DNA of 64,000 nucleotides from Aquiluna sp. KACHI24 (lineage in GTDB: Bacteria > Actinomycetota > Actinomycetes > Actinomycetales > Microbacteriaceae). The stretch spans positions 744,001 to 808,000 of the forward strand of contig NZ_AP026677.1 in the NCBI RefSeq assembly GCF_025997915.1. Direction: 5' to 3'. Below, in pieces: positions 29,029-37,950 of this stretch. How positions within the stretch are numbered: position 1 is the first letter of the stretch; every line of letters starts with the position of its first letter. The notes beneath the pieces are model-generated. The model made no database searches and had not been told where the DNA came from. It saw only the letters and a list, made by a program, of their open reading frames with translations. A program made the position numbers and the translations under genes.

Positions 29029-30273
29029 CTAGCTACGGACCTGGCCATCGCCGCGAACCAACCACTTTGTACTGGTCAATACCTCAAGCCCCATCGGTCC
29101 ACGAGCATGTAGCTTCTGGGTTGAAATCCCGACCTCCGCACCAAATCCAAATTCTCCACCGTCGGTGAAGCGCGTCGAAGAATTCACCATGACAACCGCC
29201 GCGTCAACTTCTGACAAGAAGCGTTCCGCTGAGCCAATGTCTTCGGTCAAGATCGACTCAGTGTGCTTGGTCGAATACCTTGCGATGTGATCAAGTGCTT
29301 GATCCAAGTCAGCTACGACCCGAACTGCCAATTCAAGGGCAAGATACTCGGTCTTCCAGTCTTCCTCGGTTGCGAGCTCGGAACCAGGAATCAGACCTTT
29401 TGCCTCGGCGTCGGCGTGCACCCTGACTCCACCCTTAGCAAGACCGTTCGCAAGCTTTGGCAGTAATTCGCCGGCGACCTTTTGGTTTACCAAAAGGGTC
29501 TCGAGTGAGTTGCAAACTGAGGGGCGCTGAATCTTCGAGTTCAAGATGATTGGAACGGCCTTATCAAGATCCGCGGACTCATCAACGTAAATGTGCACTA
29601 CGCCATCACCAGTTTCGATAACCGGGACCTTGGATTCTTGAACCACTGTCTGAATTAGGTTCGCACTGCCTCGTGGAATCAGCACGTCGACTAGGCCTCG
29701 TGCAGTCATGATGGCCTTAGCACCATCGCGACCGAAAGCATCAACGGTCTGAATCGCAGCCGAAGCGAAGCCATGCTGCTCGAGGGCTGATTTCACAAGT
29801 CCGATCAGTACCTTGTTCGTATTCTCCGCAGCGCTGCCGCCACGAAGCACCAGTGCGTTGCCGGATTTGATGGCAAGCGCTGCAATGTCAATCGTCACAT
29901 TTGGCCTGGCTTCATAAATCATGCCGACGACACCAAACGGAACACGCACTTGAGAAATCTTGAGACCGTTAGCCAGGGTCTTGCCGCTTACTACTCCCCC
30001 AACCGGATCTGGCAGGGCGACTATGTCCAGGACCGCTTTAGCCAGAGCTTCGATCCGTGCATCGGTGAGCCTGAGTCGGTCTTGCAAACCCAGAGCCATG
30101 CCGCCTTCAATGCCGTTCGTGAGGTCAACGCTGTTCGCGGCGATGATCTCTTTCGAGTTGACTTTCAGTAGCTCAGCTAGAGTCAGCAACACAGCATTCT
30201 TCTGGCTAGTACTCGCCCGATTCAACGGTCCAGATGCATTCTTGGCTGACTGAATTAGCTCTAAAGCTGACAT
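29029..30273 (-). CDS. proA: Gamma-glutamyl phosphate reductase
   Basis: NADPH-dependent reduction of gamma-glutamyl phosphate to the semialdehyde, second step of proline synthesis. 414 residues, full length; aldehyde-dehydrogenase fold with the catalytic Cys in QRPSVCNSLET (near 255) and the motif FGFGAEVGISTQKLHARGPMG near the C-terminus. It follows proB by 9 nt, so the two are co-transcribed and their products can channel the labile intermediate. Confidence 0.97.
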   Translation of the reverse strand: MSALELIQSAKNASGPLNRASTSQKNAVLLTLAELLKVNSKEIIAANSVDLTNGIEGGMALGLQDRLRLTDARIEALAKAVLDIVALPDPVGGVVSGKTLANGLKISQVRVPFGVVGMIYEARPNVTIDIAALAIKSGNALVLRGGSAAENTNKVLIGLVKSALEQHGFASAAIQTVDAFGRDGAKAIMTARGLVDVLIPRGSANLIQTVVQESKVPVIETGDGVVHIYVDESADLDKAVPIILNSKIQRPSVCNSLETLLVNQKVAGELLPKLANGLAKGGVRVHADAEAKGLIPGSELATEEDWKTEYLALELAVRVVADLDQALDHIARYSTKHTESILTEDIGSAERFLSEVDAAVVMVNSSTRFTDGGEFGFGAEVGISTQKLHARGPMGLEVLTSTKWLVRGDGQVRS

Positions 30274-30282
30274 AAGAGAATC

Positions 30283-31059
30283 CTAGGCTTTTGGTTCAAA
30301 CCAGGTGTGAGTGTGAGGTTTGGTATCCAGGTCAACAGCGTTCTTTGTCGCAGTCAAAATGACACCGGTGCCAGATGCAGTTGCCAACCTGGCTGCCGCA
30401 ACCTTGGTGAGCGCACCACCAGTTCCATAGCCAGTAGAAGATCCTTCGATTTCAACCCCATCCAGGCTGCCATCAAAAGGCACCACCGAGATTGGCTCCG
30501 CCCCCGGCTGAGTGGGTGGCTTGGTGAAGAGCGCTTCGATGTCGCTGAACAAAATTAGAAGATCTGCCTGGACTAGCGCTGCAACCTGTGCAGCGAGCTG
30601 GTCGTTGTCTCCGAAGCGAATTTCCTGGGTGGCCACCGAGTCGTTCTCGTTGATAATCGGTAACACGTCAAGCTCGATCAAGCGTTCGAGGGCACCCAGG
30701 GCATTTGCCGCAGAGGTTGCGTCGCTGAGGTTATCCACTGTCAGAAGAACCTGACCAGGGAGCTTGCCATAGCGTGCAAGCGATGCCTCATAACGAGACA
30801 TCAGTCTGGCTTGACCAATACTTGCCAGCGCCTGTGATGTTGCGAGATCCTCTGGCTTTGCACTGAGGCCAATGATTGGTGATGCCGTCGCGATTGCTCC
30901 AGAACTTACGAGAATGACTTCCTTGTCCTGCATCAATCTCACTGCAAGGTCAACAATCAAATCGAGCTGCTTCTCATTTTCACCGGTGATCGAAGAGGAC
31001 CCAACCTTGATGACGACACGCTTCGCGCTAGAGATTCTGGAGACGTTATTCAATTTCAT
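30283..31059 (-). CDS. proB: Glutamate 5-kinase (no PUA domain)
   Basis: Phosphorylates glutamate in the first step of proline synthesis. Amino-acid kinase fold with RVVIKVGSSSIT, VSSGAIA, INENDSV, FGDNDQLAAQVA and GTGGALTKVAAA. At 258 residues it lacks the C-terminal PUA domain of the ~370-residue enzyme, as in several other bacteria. The ATG at 31059 overlaps the obg stop by 14 nt; GGAGG touches this ATG, so the TTG at 31053, with a 7-nt spacing, may be the real start. A longer upstream ORF start (31122) lies inside obg and is not credible. Confidence 0.93.
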   Translation of the reverse strand: MKLNNVSRISSAKRVVIKVGSSSITGENEKQLDLIVDLAVRLMQDKEVILVSSGAIATASPIIGLSAKPEDLATSQALASIGQARLMSRYEASLARYGKLPGQVLLTVDNLSDATSAANALGALERLIELDVLPIINENDSVATQEIRFGDNDQLAAQVAALVQADLLILFSDIEALFTKPPTQPGAEPISVVPFDGSLDGVEIEGSSTGYGTGGALTKVAAARLATASGTGVILTATKNAVDLDTKPHTHTWFEPKA

Positions 31060-32539
31060 CCTCCACGAACACGCTCGACTCTCGCACCGCCTCGCGCTCG
31101 GCACGGCCGCGAGCTCTGGCATCCATCATGTCGTAGTACTCCTGACGACGCTGCTGGTTAGTTCTTCGGGCATTGCCATCCAGTGGATCAACACCATCAG
31201 CCAATTCGGCAACCGATGACACAAGCGGATCCCAGTCGAATACGACACCATCACCCTCACCGATAATCACGGTCGAACCCCTGCGGGCACCTGACTTGTA
31301 GAGTGCATCCTCAACACCGAGCTTCTGCAAACGCTCTGATAGGTAGCTGACAGCATCCGCGTTACCAAACATGGTTTGAGCAACCCATCGCTCTGGCTTT
31401 GCTCCGATGATACGGAATACGGGCTCGCCACCAATCTCCTCTGGCCTGATAACAAAGCCGGAATCTTTCTGCTTCTGCGGTAGCAGTGAGAAGCGCTTTT
31501 GACCGGCAGGAATCTGGGTCTTGCGCTCCTCGGTAACCAGCTTCGCTAGGGCGAAGTTGAGCTCTCTTAGTCCCTCGGTGGTTGCTGAGCTAACGAGAAA
31601 CACCGGATAACCGAGCGCCTCAAAGTCTGCCTTCACAAACTCGGCTAGCTCTTTAGCATCGGGCACATCAACCTTGTTCAAGGCAATCAGCTGTGGGCGC
31701 TCGTGCAGTGGAGTCTGACCCGCTGGCACCTCATAGGCCTCAAGCTCACCAAGAATCACCTTCAGATCAGACAACGGGTCACGACCTGGCTCCAGGGTTG
31801 CACAGTCAATGACGTGAAGGAGTGCACTGCAGCGCTCCACGTGACGAAGAAACTCGAGGCCAAGCCCCTTACCCTGGCTGGCACCCTCAATCAGACCCGG
31901 GACGTCCGCAATGGTGTAGCGCATTTGACCAGCCTGAACCACACCCAAGTTTGGATGCAGGGTCGTGAATGGGTAGTCCGCAATCTTGGGTCTGGCAGCG
32001 CTCATCGCCGCAATCAATGAAGACTTACCGGCAGATGGAAATCCAACTAACGCCACATCAGCAACGGTCTTGAGCTCTAGGGTCACATCCCCAGACCAAC
32101 CCGGCACACCTAAAAGGTGAAACGCGGGCGCAATTCTCTTTCTGGAGGCTAAAGCTGCGTTACCTAGGCCACCTGAGCCACCCTCGGCGACCAAAAGCTC
32201 CATACCTGGCTCGGCAAGGTCAGCCAGCACATTGCCGCGGTGATCTTTGACAACAGTGCCGATGGGAACCGGCAGGTACAGATCCTCACCGCGGGCACCA
32301 TTTCGGTAGTCACCAGCTCCGCTTCCGCCAGATTCGGCAGCACGGTGGGGACGGTGGTGATAATCCAGCAGAGTGGTGACGTTTGGATCTGTGACCAGAT
32401 AGATCGAGCCACCATCGCCACCGTCAGCACCATCAGGACCTGCCAGCGGTTTGTACTTTTCACGACGGATTGAGGTGCAGCCATCGCCACCGTTACCGGC
32501 CTTCAGGTGAAGTGTCACCTGATCGACGAATGTAACCAC
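31046..32539 (-). CDS. obg: GTPase Obg (CgtA)
   Basis: Essential GTPase in 50S assembly and stress signalling. 497 residues: the glycine-rich Obg fold at about 1-158, G domain with GFPSAGKSS near 167, DVPGLIEGASQGKGLG and NKVD, and a C-terminal OCT domain at about 355-430 followed by an acidic/Arg-rich tail (~60 residues) typical of actinobacterial Obg. It lies in the rplU-rpmA-obg-proB-proA order. An attenuator-like hairpin separates it from rpmA. Confidence 0.97.
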   Translation of the reverse strand: MVTFVDQVTLHLKAGNGGDGCTSIRREKYKPLAGPDGADGGDGGSIYLVTDPNVTTLLDYHHRPHRAAESGGSGAGDYRNGARGEDLYLPVPIGTVVKDHRGNVLADLAEPGMELLVAEGGSGGLGNAALASRKRIAPAFHLLGVPGWSGDVTLELKTVADVALVGFPSAGKSSLIAAMSAARPKIADYPFTTLHPNLGVVQAGQMRYTIADVPGLIEGASQGKGLGLEFLRHVERCSALLHVIDCATLEPGRDPLSDLKVILGELEAYEVPAGQTPLHERPQLIALNKVDVPDAKELAEFVKADFEALGYPVFLVSSATTEGLRELNFALAKLVTEERKTQIPAGQKRFSLLPQKQKDSGFVIRPEEIGGEPVFRIIGAKPERWVAQTMFGNADAVSYLSERLQKLGVEDALYKSGARRGSTVIIGEGDGVVFDWDPLVSSVAELADGVDPLDGNARRTNQQRRQEYYDMMDARARGRAEREAVRESSVFVEDEIE

Positions 32540-32550
32540 AACTATCTCCT

Positions 32551-32582
32551 AAACAGAAAGAGGCGGACCAAAGGCCCGCCTC
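32551..32582 (-). terminator. Terminator/attenuator between rpmA and obg
   Basis: On the minus strand, a 7-bp GC-rich stem GAGGCGG/CCGCCTC (plus 32560-32566 and 32576-32582), with a 9-nt loop, is followed by TTTCTGTTT. It lies 16 nt after the rpmA stop and before the obg RBS, so it could lower obg transcription relative to the ribosomal genes. Confidence 0.65.
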
Positions 32583-32597
32583 CATCAAAATCTCTAG

Positions 32598-32849
32598 TTA
32601 CTGAGTAACTACGTTTACGACCTTGCGACCGGCCTTGGCACCAAACTCAACAGAGCCTGCTGCTAGAGCGAACAAAGTGTCGTCCTTGCCACGGCCTACG
32701 TTCACACCTGGGTGGAAGTGAGTACCGCGCTGACGAACCAGGATCTCGCCTGCGTTGACTAGCTGACCGTCGTGGCGCTTTACACCTAGACGCTGCGCGT
32801 TTGAGTCGCGACCGTTGCGAGTGGAGCTAACTCCCTTTTTGGATGCCAT
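32598..32849 (-). CDS. rpmA: 50S ribosomal protein L27
   Basis: Large-subunit protein near the peptidyl-transferase centre. 83 residues: [16 protein letters not shown], then [21 protein letters not shown] and the [17 protein letters not shown] core. The N-terminus has no Firmicute-type cleavable extension. It lies 10 nt after rplU and is translated from the same message. Confidence 0.98.
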   Translation of the reverse strand: MASKKGVSSTRNGRDSNAQRLGVKRHDGQLVNAGEILVRQRGTHFHPGVNVGRGKDDTLFALAAGSVEFGAKAGRKVVNVVTQ

Positions 32850-32859
32850 TTCTACCTGC

Positions 32860-33165
32860 CTACTTGATCTCGGTGACCTGGACGCGGGTTAGGTCCTGGC
32901 GGTGGCCCTGACGCTTCTTGTAACCGGTCTTGTTCTTGTACTTCTGGATGATGATCTTTGGACCACGGGTCTGGTCTAGAACCTCTGCAACAACCTTGAC
33001 CTTGGCTAGAGCCTTGGAATCGGTGGTGACCTTGTCGCCGTCTACTAGCAGCAGTGCTGGCAACTCAATGGTGCCGGAGGTAGCTGCGATACGGTTCATG
33101 GTCACGATGGTTCCAACAGAAACCTTCTCCTGGCGACCACCAGCGCGAACAATTGCGTAAACCAC
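32860..33165 (-). CDS. rplU: 50S ribosomal protein L21
   Basis: 23S rRNA-binding protein. Starting at the GTG at 33165 gives 101 residues beginning [15 protein letters not shown], the usual L21 length; the longer in-frame version (33219) adds 18 unrelated residues. It contains [19 protein letters not shown] and the C-terminal [14 protein letters not shown] motif. A strong promoter lies 64-92 bp upstream of the start. First gene of the rplU-to-rsfS unit. Confidence 0.97.
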   Translation of the reverse strand: MVYAIVRAGGRQEKVSVGTIVTMNRIAATSGTIELPALLLVDGDKVTTDSKALAKVKVVAEVLDQTRGPKIIIQKYKNKTGYKKRQGHRQDLTRVQVTEIK

Positions 33166-33228
33166 GTGAAAACCTATCTTTTCTTTGGATTGAGCCCTAC
33201 GGAAGAAACCCTCGGGCAACAGCGCCCT

Positions 33229-33257
33229 AGTTTAGTAAAAACCAGGTACCAGGTCAA
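33229..33257 (-). promoter_or_regulatory. Promoter of rplU-rpmA-obg unit
   Basis: On the minus strand TTGACC (plus 33252-33257), a 17-bp spacer and TAAACT (plus 33229-33234): close to the primary-sigma consensus. Transcription would start near 33222, giving a ~57-nt leader before rplU. Confidence 0.75.
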
Positions 33258-33269
33258 CCACCCTGCAGA

Positions 33270-35126
33270 TTATTCTGCCGAGTCGCCCTGTGAGTTAGTT
33301 GCCTTGGCACTTACACGACGTCTTCTTGGCTTCGCACGCGCCTCAGGTTCTGGAAGCGATTCGAGCACAAGGTTCAAAAGCTCAGTCTTCCCCTCTGGCT
33401 CAGAGGGCTTTGCTTCCTCTTCGGCCAGCGGAGCGTGCGCAATCTTGTTGACGACGTTTTTTAGAACATCAGCCTGCTCTGGGGTAACAACCTTCTTTAC
33501 CACTTCAGGCTTGTCCTTCTTCTTCTTGGCCTGCTTCTGAGACTTACTCTCCTCAGGCATGCGGAATCTTGGCTCTTCGTGAACCACCAAACCTCGACCA
33601 CCACAGCATTCACAGGTCTCTCCGAAAGTCTCCAAAAGACCAACACCGATCTTCTTTCGAGTCATTTGAACTAGACCCAAAGAGGTGATCTCGCTGACCT
33701 GATTCTTAGTTCGATCGCGAGAGAGGCACTCGAGCAAGCGGCGGCGAACCATCTCCTGGTTGGACTCTTGAATCATGTCAATGAAGTCAACCACGATGAT
33801 GCCGCCGATATCGCGCAGTCTGAGCTGGCGAACTAACTCCTCCGCAGCTTCAAGGTTGTTCTTGGTAACGGTCTCCTCAAGGTTTCCGCCCGAACCGATG
33901 AACTTGCCAGTGTTCACGTCGACAACGGTCATCGCCTCGGTGCGATCAATCACCAGCGAACCACCAGATGGCAGGTAAACCTTGCGCTCTAGAGCCTTGG
34001 CGATCTGATCTCCGAGACGGTAGTGGTCGAAGATGTCATCGCTGAGCGTGTACTGAGATAGTCGCTCGACTAGGTCGGGTGCCACTGTCTCCAGGTACTC
34101 CTTGATGGTCGCCATTGCAGACTCGCCGGAGACAATCAAGGATTGGAAATCCTCATTGAAAACGTCGCGAATGATCTTCACTAAAAGATCTGGCTCAGAG
34201 TGCAATAGCTGAGGTGCCTTGCCCTTTGCCTTCTCGGTGATTTGCTCCCACTGCGCCTTGAGGCGCTCAACATCGTGGATTAGCTGCTCCTCAGAAGCAC
34301 CCTCTGCAGCAGTTCTTACAATCACGCCCGCATCTTCTGGCAGTGCGGTCTTCAGAATCTGCTTGAGACGCTGACGCTCCGACTCCGGAAGCTTTCTTGA
34401 GATGCCGGACATGTTGCCGCCTGGCACATAAACCAAGAAACGTCCCGGCAAAGAAACCTGAGAGGTCAGGCGGGCACCCTTTTGGCCAACTGGGTCCTTA
34501 GTGACCTGTACCAAAACCTGGTCGCCGCTTTTCAAAGCAAGTTCTATGCGACGCGGCTGATTACCAGTTTCGGCAGCCTCCCAGTCGACTTCACCTGAGT
34601 AAAGAACTGCGTTTCTACCCTTGCCGATGTCGACGAATGCGGCCTCCATCGAAGGCAACACATTCTGGACTTTGCCAAGGTAGACATTTCCAATTAGTGA
34701 CCCGCCCTGAGACTGAGCCACATAGTGCTCAACCAGCAGACCATCCTCTAGAACACCGATCTGGATGCGACCATCTTTGTCGCGCACCACCATGGTGCGA
34801 TCAACAGATTCACGCCTGGCCAGGAATTCACTCTCGGTAACAGAAGAACGTCTGCGCGAGTTGTCTCTGGTGTCACGGCGGCGATTGCGCTTGGCGTCAA
34901 CTCGAGTAGAACCAGACTCTTTTTCTTCAGGCTCTGGCTTCTCGCGCTGAGGCTTTTCCTTGACAGGCTTCTCCCTGACTGGACGCTCCTTCTTTACGAC
35001 AGGAGCCTCTTCCTCTACAGCCAGCTTGCCCGATCTCGGATTTACCTTCGGAGTTGGCAGGTCAGGAGCTTGGAAAATTAGTTGGATTGCTGCCGGCTTG
35101 GCCGGTTCTTCTTTTTTCTTCGGCAC
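33270..35126 (-). CDS. rne: Ribonuclease E/G family protein
   Basis: Endoribonuclease for rRNA processing and mRNA decay. 618 residues. A basic/acidic low-complexity N-terminal arm (about 1-120, Lys/Glu/Arg-rich) is followed by the S1 domain (LVEHYVAQSQGGSLIGNVYLG), the 5'-sensor and RNase-H-like core, catalytic Asp in VVDVNTGKF (about 400) and GIIVVDFIDM, and the zinc-link CECCGGRG. A disordered C-terminal tail of ~100 residues is present. The N-terminal extension is a Gram-positive arrangement. The start is GTG at 35126. Upstream of rplU but with its own promoter. Confidence 0.93.
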   Translation of the reverse strand: MPKKKEEPAKPAAIQLIFQAPDLPTPKVNPRSGKLAVEEEAPVVKKERPVREKPVKEKPQREKPEPEEKESGSTRVDAKRNRRRDTRDNSRRRSSVTESEFLARRESVDRTMVVRDKDGRIQIGVLEDGLLVEHYVAQSQGGSLIGNVYLGKVQNVLPSMEAAFVDIGKGRNAVLYSGEVDWEAAETGNQPRRIELALKSGDQVLVQVTKDPVGQKGARLTSQVSLPGRFLVYVPGGNMSGISRKLPESERQRLKQILKTALPEDAGVIVRTAAEGASEEQLIHDVERLKAQWEQITEKAKGKAPQLLHSEPDLLVKIIRDVFNEDFQSLIVSGESAMATIKEYLETVAPDLVERLSQYTLSDDIFDHYRLGDQIAKALERKVYLPSGGSLVIDRTEAMTVVDVNTGKFIGSGGNLEETVTKNNLEAAEELVRQLRLRDIGGIIVVDFIDMIQESNQEMVRRRLLECLSRDRTKNQVSEITSLGLVQMTRKKIGVGLLETFGETCECCGGRGLVVHEEPRFRMPEESKSQKQAKKKKDKPEVVKKVVTPEQADVLKNVVNKIAHAPLAEEEAKPSEPEGKTELLNLVLESLPEPEARAKPRRRRVSAKATNSQGDSAE

Positions 35127-35210
35127 TTTTTACCTAATGCACTGGTACACACCCGCAGTGTCTTTGGTTCGTGATTCAAGCCGCAACCTGAATCTAATTC
35201 TCTATTTGCG

Positions 35211-35227
35211 TGGAACCAGCGGTTCCA
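35211..35227. repeat. Short inverted repeat upstream of VKOR gene
   Basis: TGGAACC-AGC-GGTTCCA, perfect 7-bp arms in the ~140-bp region between rne and the VKOR gene, 40 bp before the VKOR ATG. It could be an operator or part of a small hairpin. I cannot assign a binding protein. Confidence 0.4.
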
Positions 35228-35266
35228 AAACCTTCGATGCAAGTGTGTTCGCATCTAGGGAGAAGT

Positions 35267-35872
35267 ATGACACGGCTGTTATCAAAATGCGATAATCGCA
35301 ATGTGATATTTCCTATTTCGCTAATCAGCCTTGGAATCCTCGGTTGGATCGCATCCTTCGGACTAACCCTCGAAAGAATCAAGGTCGCAGGCGACCCACA
35401 GGCCACCACCTCCTGCGACATCTCCCCCTTCATCAGTTGCAAGTCGGTAATGCTAAGTGAGCAGGCAGCGCTGCTCGGATTCCCGAATCCGATAATTGGA
35501 CTGGCGGCGTTCGTTGCTCCAGTTGTGGTTGGCTTCGCGATATTGGCAGGAGCCAAGTTCAAGCCCTGGTTCTGGCAGCTTTTTGTTCTGGGACACGTCT
35601 TTGCCATGGCATTTGTGCTTTGGCTATTTAGCCAAAGTGTCTACGTAATTGGAGCACTCTGCATCTACTGCATGGTTGCCTGGAGTGCGACCATCCCTCT
35701 TTTCTGGGCAAGCGCGAGCTACGCAGCGAAACAGGGGGCGTTTGGTGAGCGGTTCGAAGCCCCGGGAACCGTGGTTCACGAATGGGCTTGGGTCATCACA
35801 ATCCTGACCTACCTGGCCCTAATAATCCCTATCTTGATTCAGTTCTGGGACTACTGGCCAAGTCTTCTCTAG
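35267..35872 (+). CDS. Vitamin K epoxide reductase family protein (DsbB-like)
   Basis: Membrane quinone-linked oxidase of VKOR type, which in actinobacteria replaces DsbB in forming disulfides for exported proteins. 201 residues with about five membrane helices; redox pairs are CDISPFISC in the first periplasmic loop and CIYC (GALCIYCMVAW) in a later helix. I start at the ATG at 35267, with GGGAGAAG just upstream, rather than at 35210. No DsbA partner is adjacent. The 3' end overlaps ndk by 4 nt. Confidence 0.92.
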   Translation: MTRLLSKCDNRNVIFPISLISLGILGWIASFGLTLERIKVAGDPQATTSCDISPFISCKSVMLSEQAALLGFPNPIIGLAAFVAPVVVGFAILAGAKFKPWFWQLFVLGHVFAMAFVLWLFSQSVYVIGALCIYCMVAWSATIPLFWASASYAAKQGAFGERFEAPGTVVHEWAWVITILTYLALIIPILIQFWDYWPSLL

Positions 35873-36279
35873 AACCAGAGTTTTAGCTCGCGCTCGGCCG
35901 ACTCCTTGGAGTCTGAACCGTGAACTAGATTCTGAACAACTTTGGTACCCCAGTCGCGGCCGAGGTCGCCGCGAATGGTTCCTGGTGCTGCTGCAGTTGG
36001 CTCTGTGGAGCCTGCCAGCGAGCGGAACCCCTCGATAACCCTGTTGCCGGTCAGTTCGATGGCCACAACATCACCCGAGAGCATGAATTCCAAAAGCGGC
36101 TCGTAGAAAGGCTTACCCTCGTGCTCGGCGTAGTGCTGTGCTAGGAGCTCGCGAGTTGGAGTTAGCTTGCGCAGCTGGGTAACCGAATAACCCTTTTGCT
36201 CACAGCGGCGGATAACCTCGCCAATTAGGTTGCGCTTGACGCCATCAGGCTTGATCAAAACCAGGGTTGACTCAGTCAT
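35869..36279 (-). CDS. ndk: Nucleoside diphosphate kinase
   Basis: Balances (d)NTP pools by transferring phosphate from ATP through a phospho-His. 136 residues, family length. TLVLIKPDGVKRN near 5 and the active-site His120 in NLVHGSDS. It overlaps the upstream DUF4233 gene by 8 nt and follows folC, the usual actinobacterial folC-DUF4233-ndk order. Confidence 0.98.
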   Translation of the reverse strand: MTESTLVLIKPDGVKRNLIGEVIRRCEQKGYSVTQLRKLTPTRELLAQHYAEHEGKPFYEPLLEFMLSGDVVAIELTGNRVIEGFRSLAGSTEPTAAAPGTIRGDLGRDWGTKVVQNLVHGSDSKESAERELKLWF

Positions 36280-36643
36280 TACTCTCCTTCAACTTCAAAT
36301 AGTTCTCACGGGCGCGATCGACGGTTCCCCCGGCGATCTGGGCCCAAATCCACATTCCAACCAGGATGCTGCCGATCACAAACATGCCCCAGAGCCAGAA
36401 GCCACTGACTAGAAGTGCAGCCTGCAGCACCCAGCCCAGCGCATAACCACCTGGTCTTCCCAAGATGGCAGGGGTCAAAATCATCAAGATCGAAACGGTT
36501 AGGCCGATGCCCCACACCCACTCAACGGGTCCAACCCTCAAACCAAATGCGGTCAAGGTTGCGAAGAAAACCACGATTGATTCGAAACTCAGAACGATCG
36601 CACTCAGTGCTCGGCGGGTTGATTTCGGCTTACTCATCTTCAC
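36272..36643 (-). CDS. DUF4233 membrane protein
   Basis: Small integral membrane protein found next to folC and ndk in actinobacteria; role unknown. 123 residues, four hydrophobic segments (about 18-35, 40-57, 63-80, 85-105). The GTG at 36643 has GGGAG 4-5 nt upstream; an ATG two codons later (36637) is an equal alternative. It overlaps the folC stop by 8-14 nt. Expression is coupled to folC. Confidence 0.88.
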   Translation of the reverse strand: MKMSKPKSTRRALSAIVLSFESIVVFFATLTAFGLRVGPVEWVWGIGLTVSILMILTPAILGRPGGYALGWVLQAALLVSGFWLWGMFVIGSILVGMWIWAQIAGGTVDRARENYLKLKESND

Positions 36644-37934
36644 TATTCTCCCTCACGCTCGCGAGCACCTCGCCCACCATGTAAAGGGAACCGGTAACAA
36701 CCCCCACCGATGTGTCGCCAAGCGCACCGCGCAAAAGGTCAACGGCCTCAATCGCTGATGGCACCACATCGAGAATTTCAATGTCCAGTTCCGCAAATGC
36801 GGTCGCAAATTCCTCGGCGGCTAGCGCTCTTGGACCAGGAGCCTGCGTAATGATTACGCGATTGAAGGTTTGAGCGAATTCTCTTGCGCTCTCCGCCCAG
36901 TCCTTATCGGCCAAGGTCGCGACGACGCCAATAAGCTCGCGGCCCGGGAAGTGGAATCGAAGTGCCTCGCGAAGTGAACGAATGCCATGTGGATTGTGAG
37001 CACCATCGAGAATGACCAAAGGGTCCTTTTCGATTACGTGCAGCCTTCCTGGAGAGACCGTGTCAGCAAGCGCTTGACGAAGCACCTCATCCGCAATCGA
37101 TCGCTGTCCGCCACCGAGAAATAACTCGACTGCCGCAATTGCAGTCGCGGCGTTCTGAGCCTGGTGAGCACCCAGCATCGGCATCCAAACATGCGGATAC
37201 TCCCCCGCAATACCCTGGACAGAGAACCGAACCCCAAATCCATCTGGGCTGATGTCAGTAACACCAAAGTCTTGTCCCGAAAACAGCACCTGTCCACGCT
37301 CTCGGAGCACCTCTTCGGCATCGGGATGCTGCGGTGAGCTGACGATGAGGGAGTCCGATTTGATGATGCCTGCCTTGGTGGCAGCAATCTCGGCGATGGT
37401 ATTCCCCAAAGACTTTTGGTGGTCAAGGTCGATCGGTGTAAAGACAGCAACATCGGCATCCGCGACATTGGTCGAATCCCATTCACCACCCATGCCGACC
37501 TCAAGGACCAGAACATCAATCGGCGCATCAGAGAAGATCTGAAAGGCAACTGCCGTCATCGCCTCAAAAAAGGTCAGGCGAGCTTCACCCTCTGCCACAA
37601 GTTGGGCATCAACGATTTCCAGTAGCGGTTTAGCCTCGAGATACGCTTCCACGAATACCTCGTCGGCAACCATTTCGCCGTCGAGGGCAATCCGCTCATT
37701 GAAATGAATCAGATGAGGTGATGTCAGACGTCCGGTCCTTAGACCGTGCTCTCGAAGGATGCGTTCGATGATTCGCGCTGTCGAGGTTTTACCGTTGGTG
37801 CCAGTGAGGTGGATGATTCGGTAGTTGGTTTGCGGGTCTCCGAGAATCTGAACCGCACGTTGAGTTGGTTCAAGCCGCGGCCTGACTTGATTCTCTGGTT
37901 GTCTCGCGTATAGCTCAGCGAGCACCTGCTCCAT
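36630..37934 (-). CDS. folC: Folylpolyglutamate synthase / dihydrofolate synthase
   Basis: Mur-ligase-type enzyme that adds glutamate to folates. 434 residues from the ATG at 37934: ATP-binding GTNGKTSTARI near 50-60, catalytic ATP site in VLEVGMGGEWDSTN, and IIDGAHNPHG-like VILDGAHNPHG. The ORF is open further to 38018 inside ileS, but residues before MEQVLAELYARQ do not look like the family; a TTG at 37958 is a second choice. It follows ileS directly, a common actinobacterial pairing (ileS-folC-DUF4233-ndk). Confidence 0.93.
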   Translation of the reverse strand: MEQVLAELYARQPENQVRPRLEPTQRAVQILGDPQTNYRIIHLTGTNGKTSTARIIERILREHGLRTGRLTSPHLIHFNERIALDGEMVADEVFVEAYLEAKPLLEIVDAQLVAEGEARLTFFEAMTAVAFQIFSDAPIDVLVLEVGMGGEWDSTNVADADVAVFTPIDLDHQKSLGNTIAEIAATKAGIIKSDSLIVSSPQHPDAEEVLRERGQVLFSGQDFGVTDISPDGFGVRFSVQGIAGEYPHVWMPMLGAHQAQNAATAIAAVELFLGGGQRSIADEVLRQALADTVSPGRLHVIEKDPLVILDGAHNPHGIRSLREALRFHFPGRELIGVVATLADKDWAESAREFAQTFNRVIITQAPGPRALAAEEFATAFAELDIEILDVVPSAIEAVDLLRGALGDTSVGVVTGSLYMVGEVLASVRENSEDE

Positions 37935-37950
37935 GCTTTCGCTTTGCTTG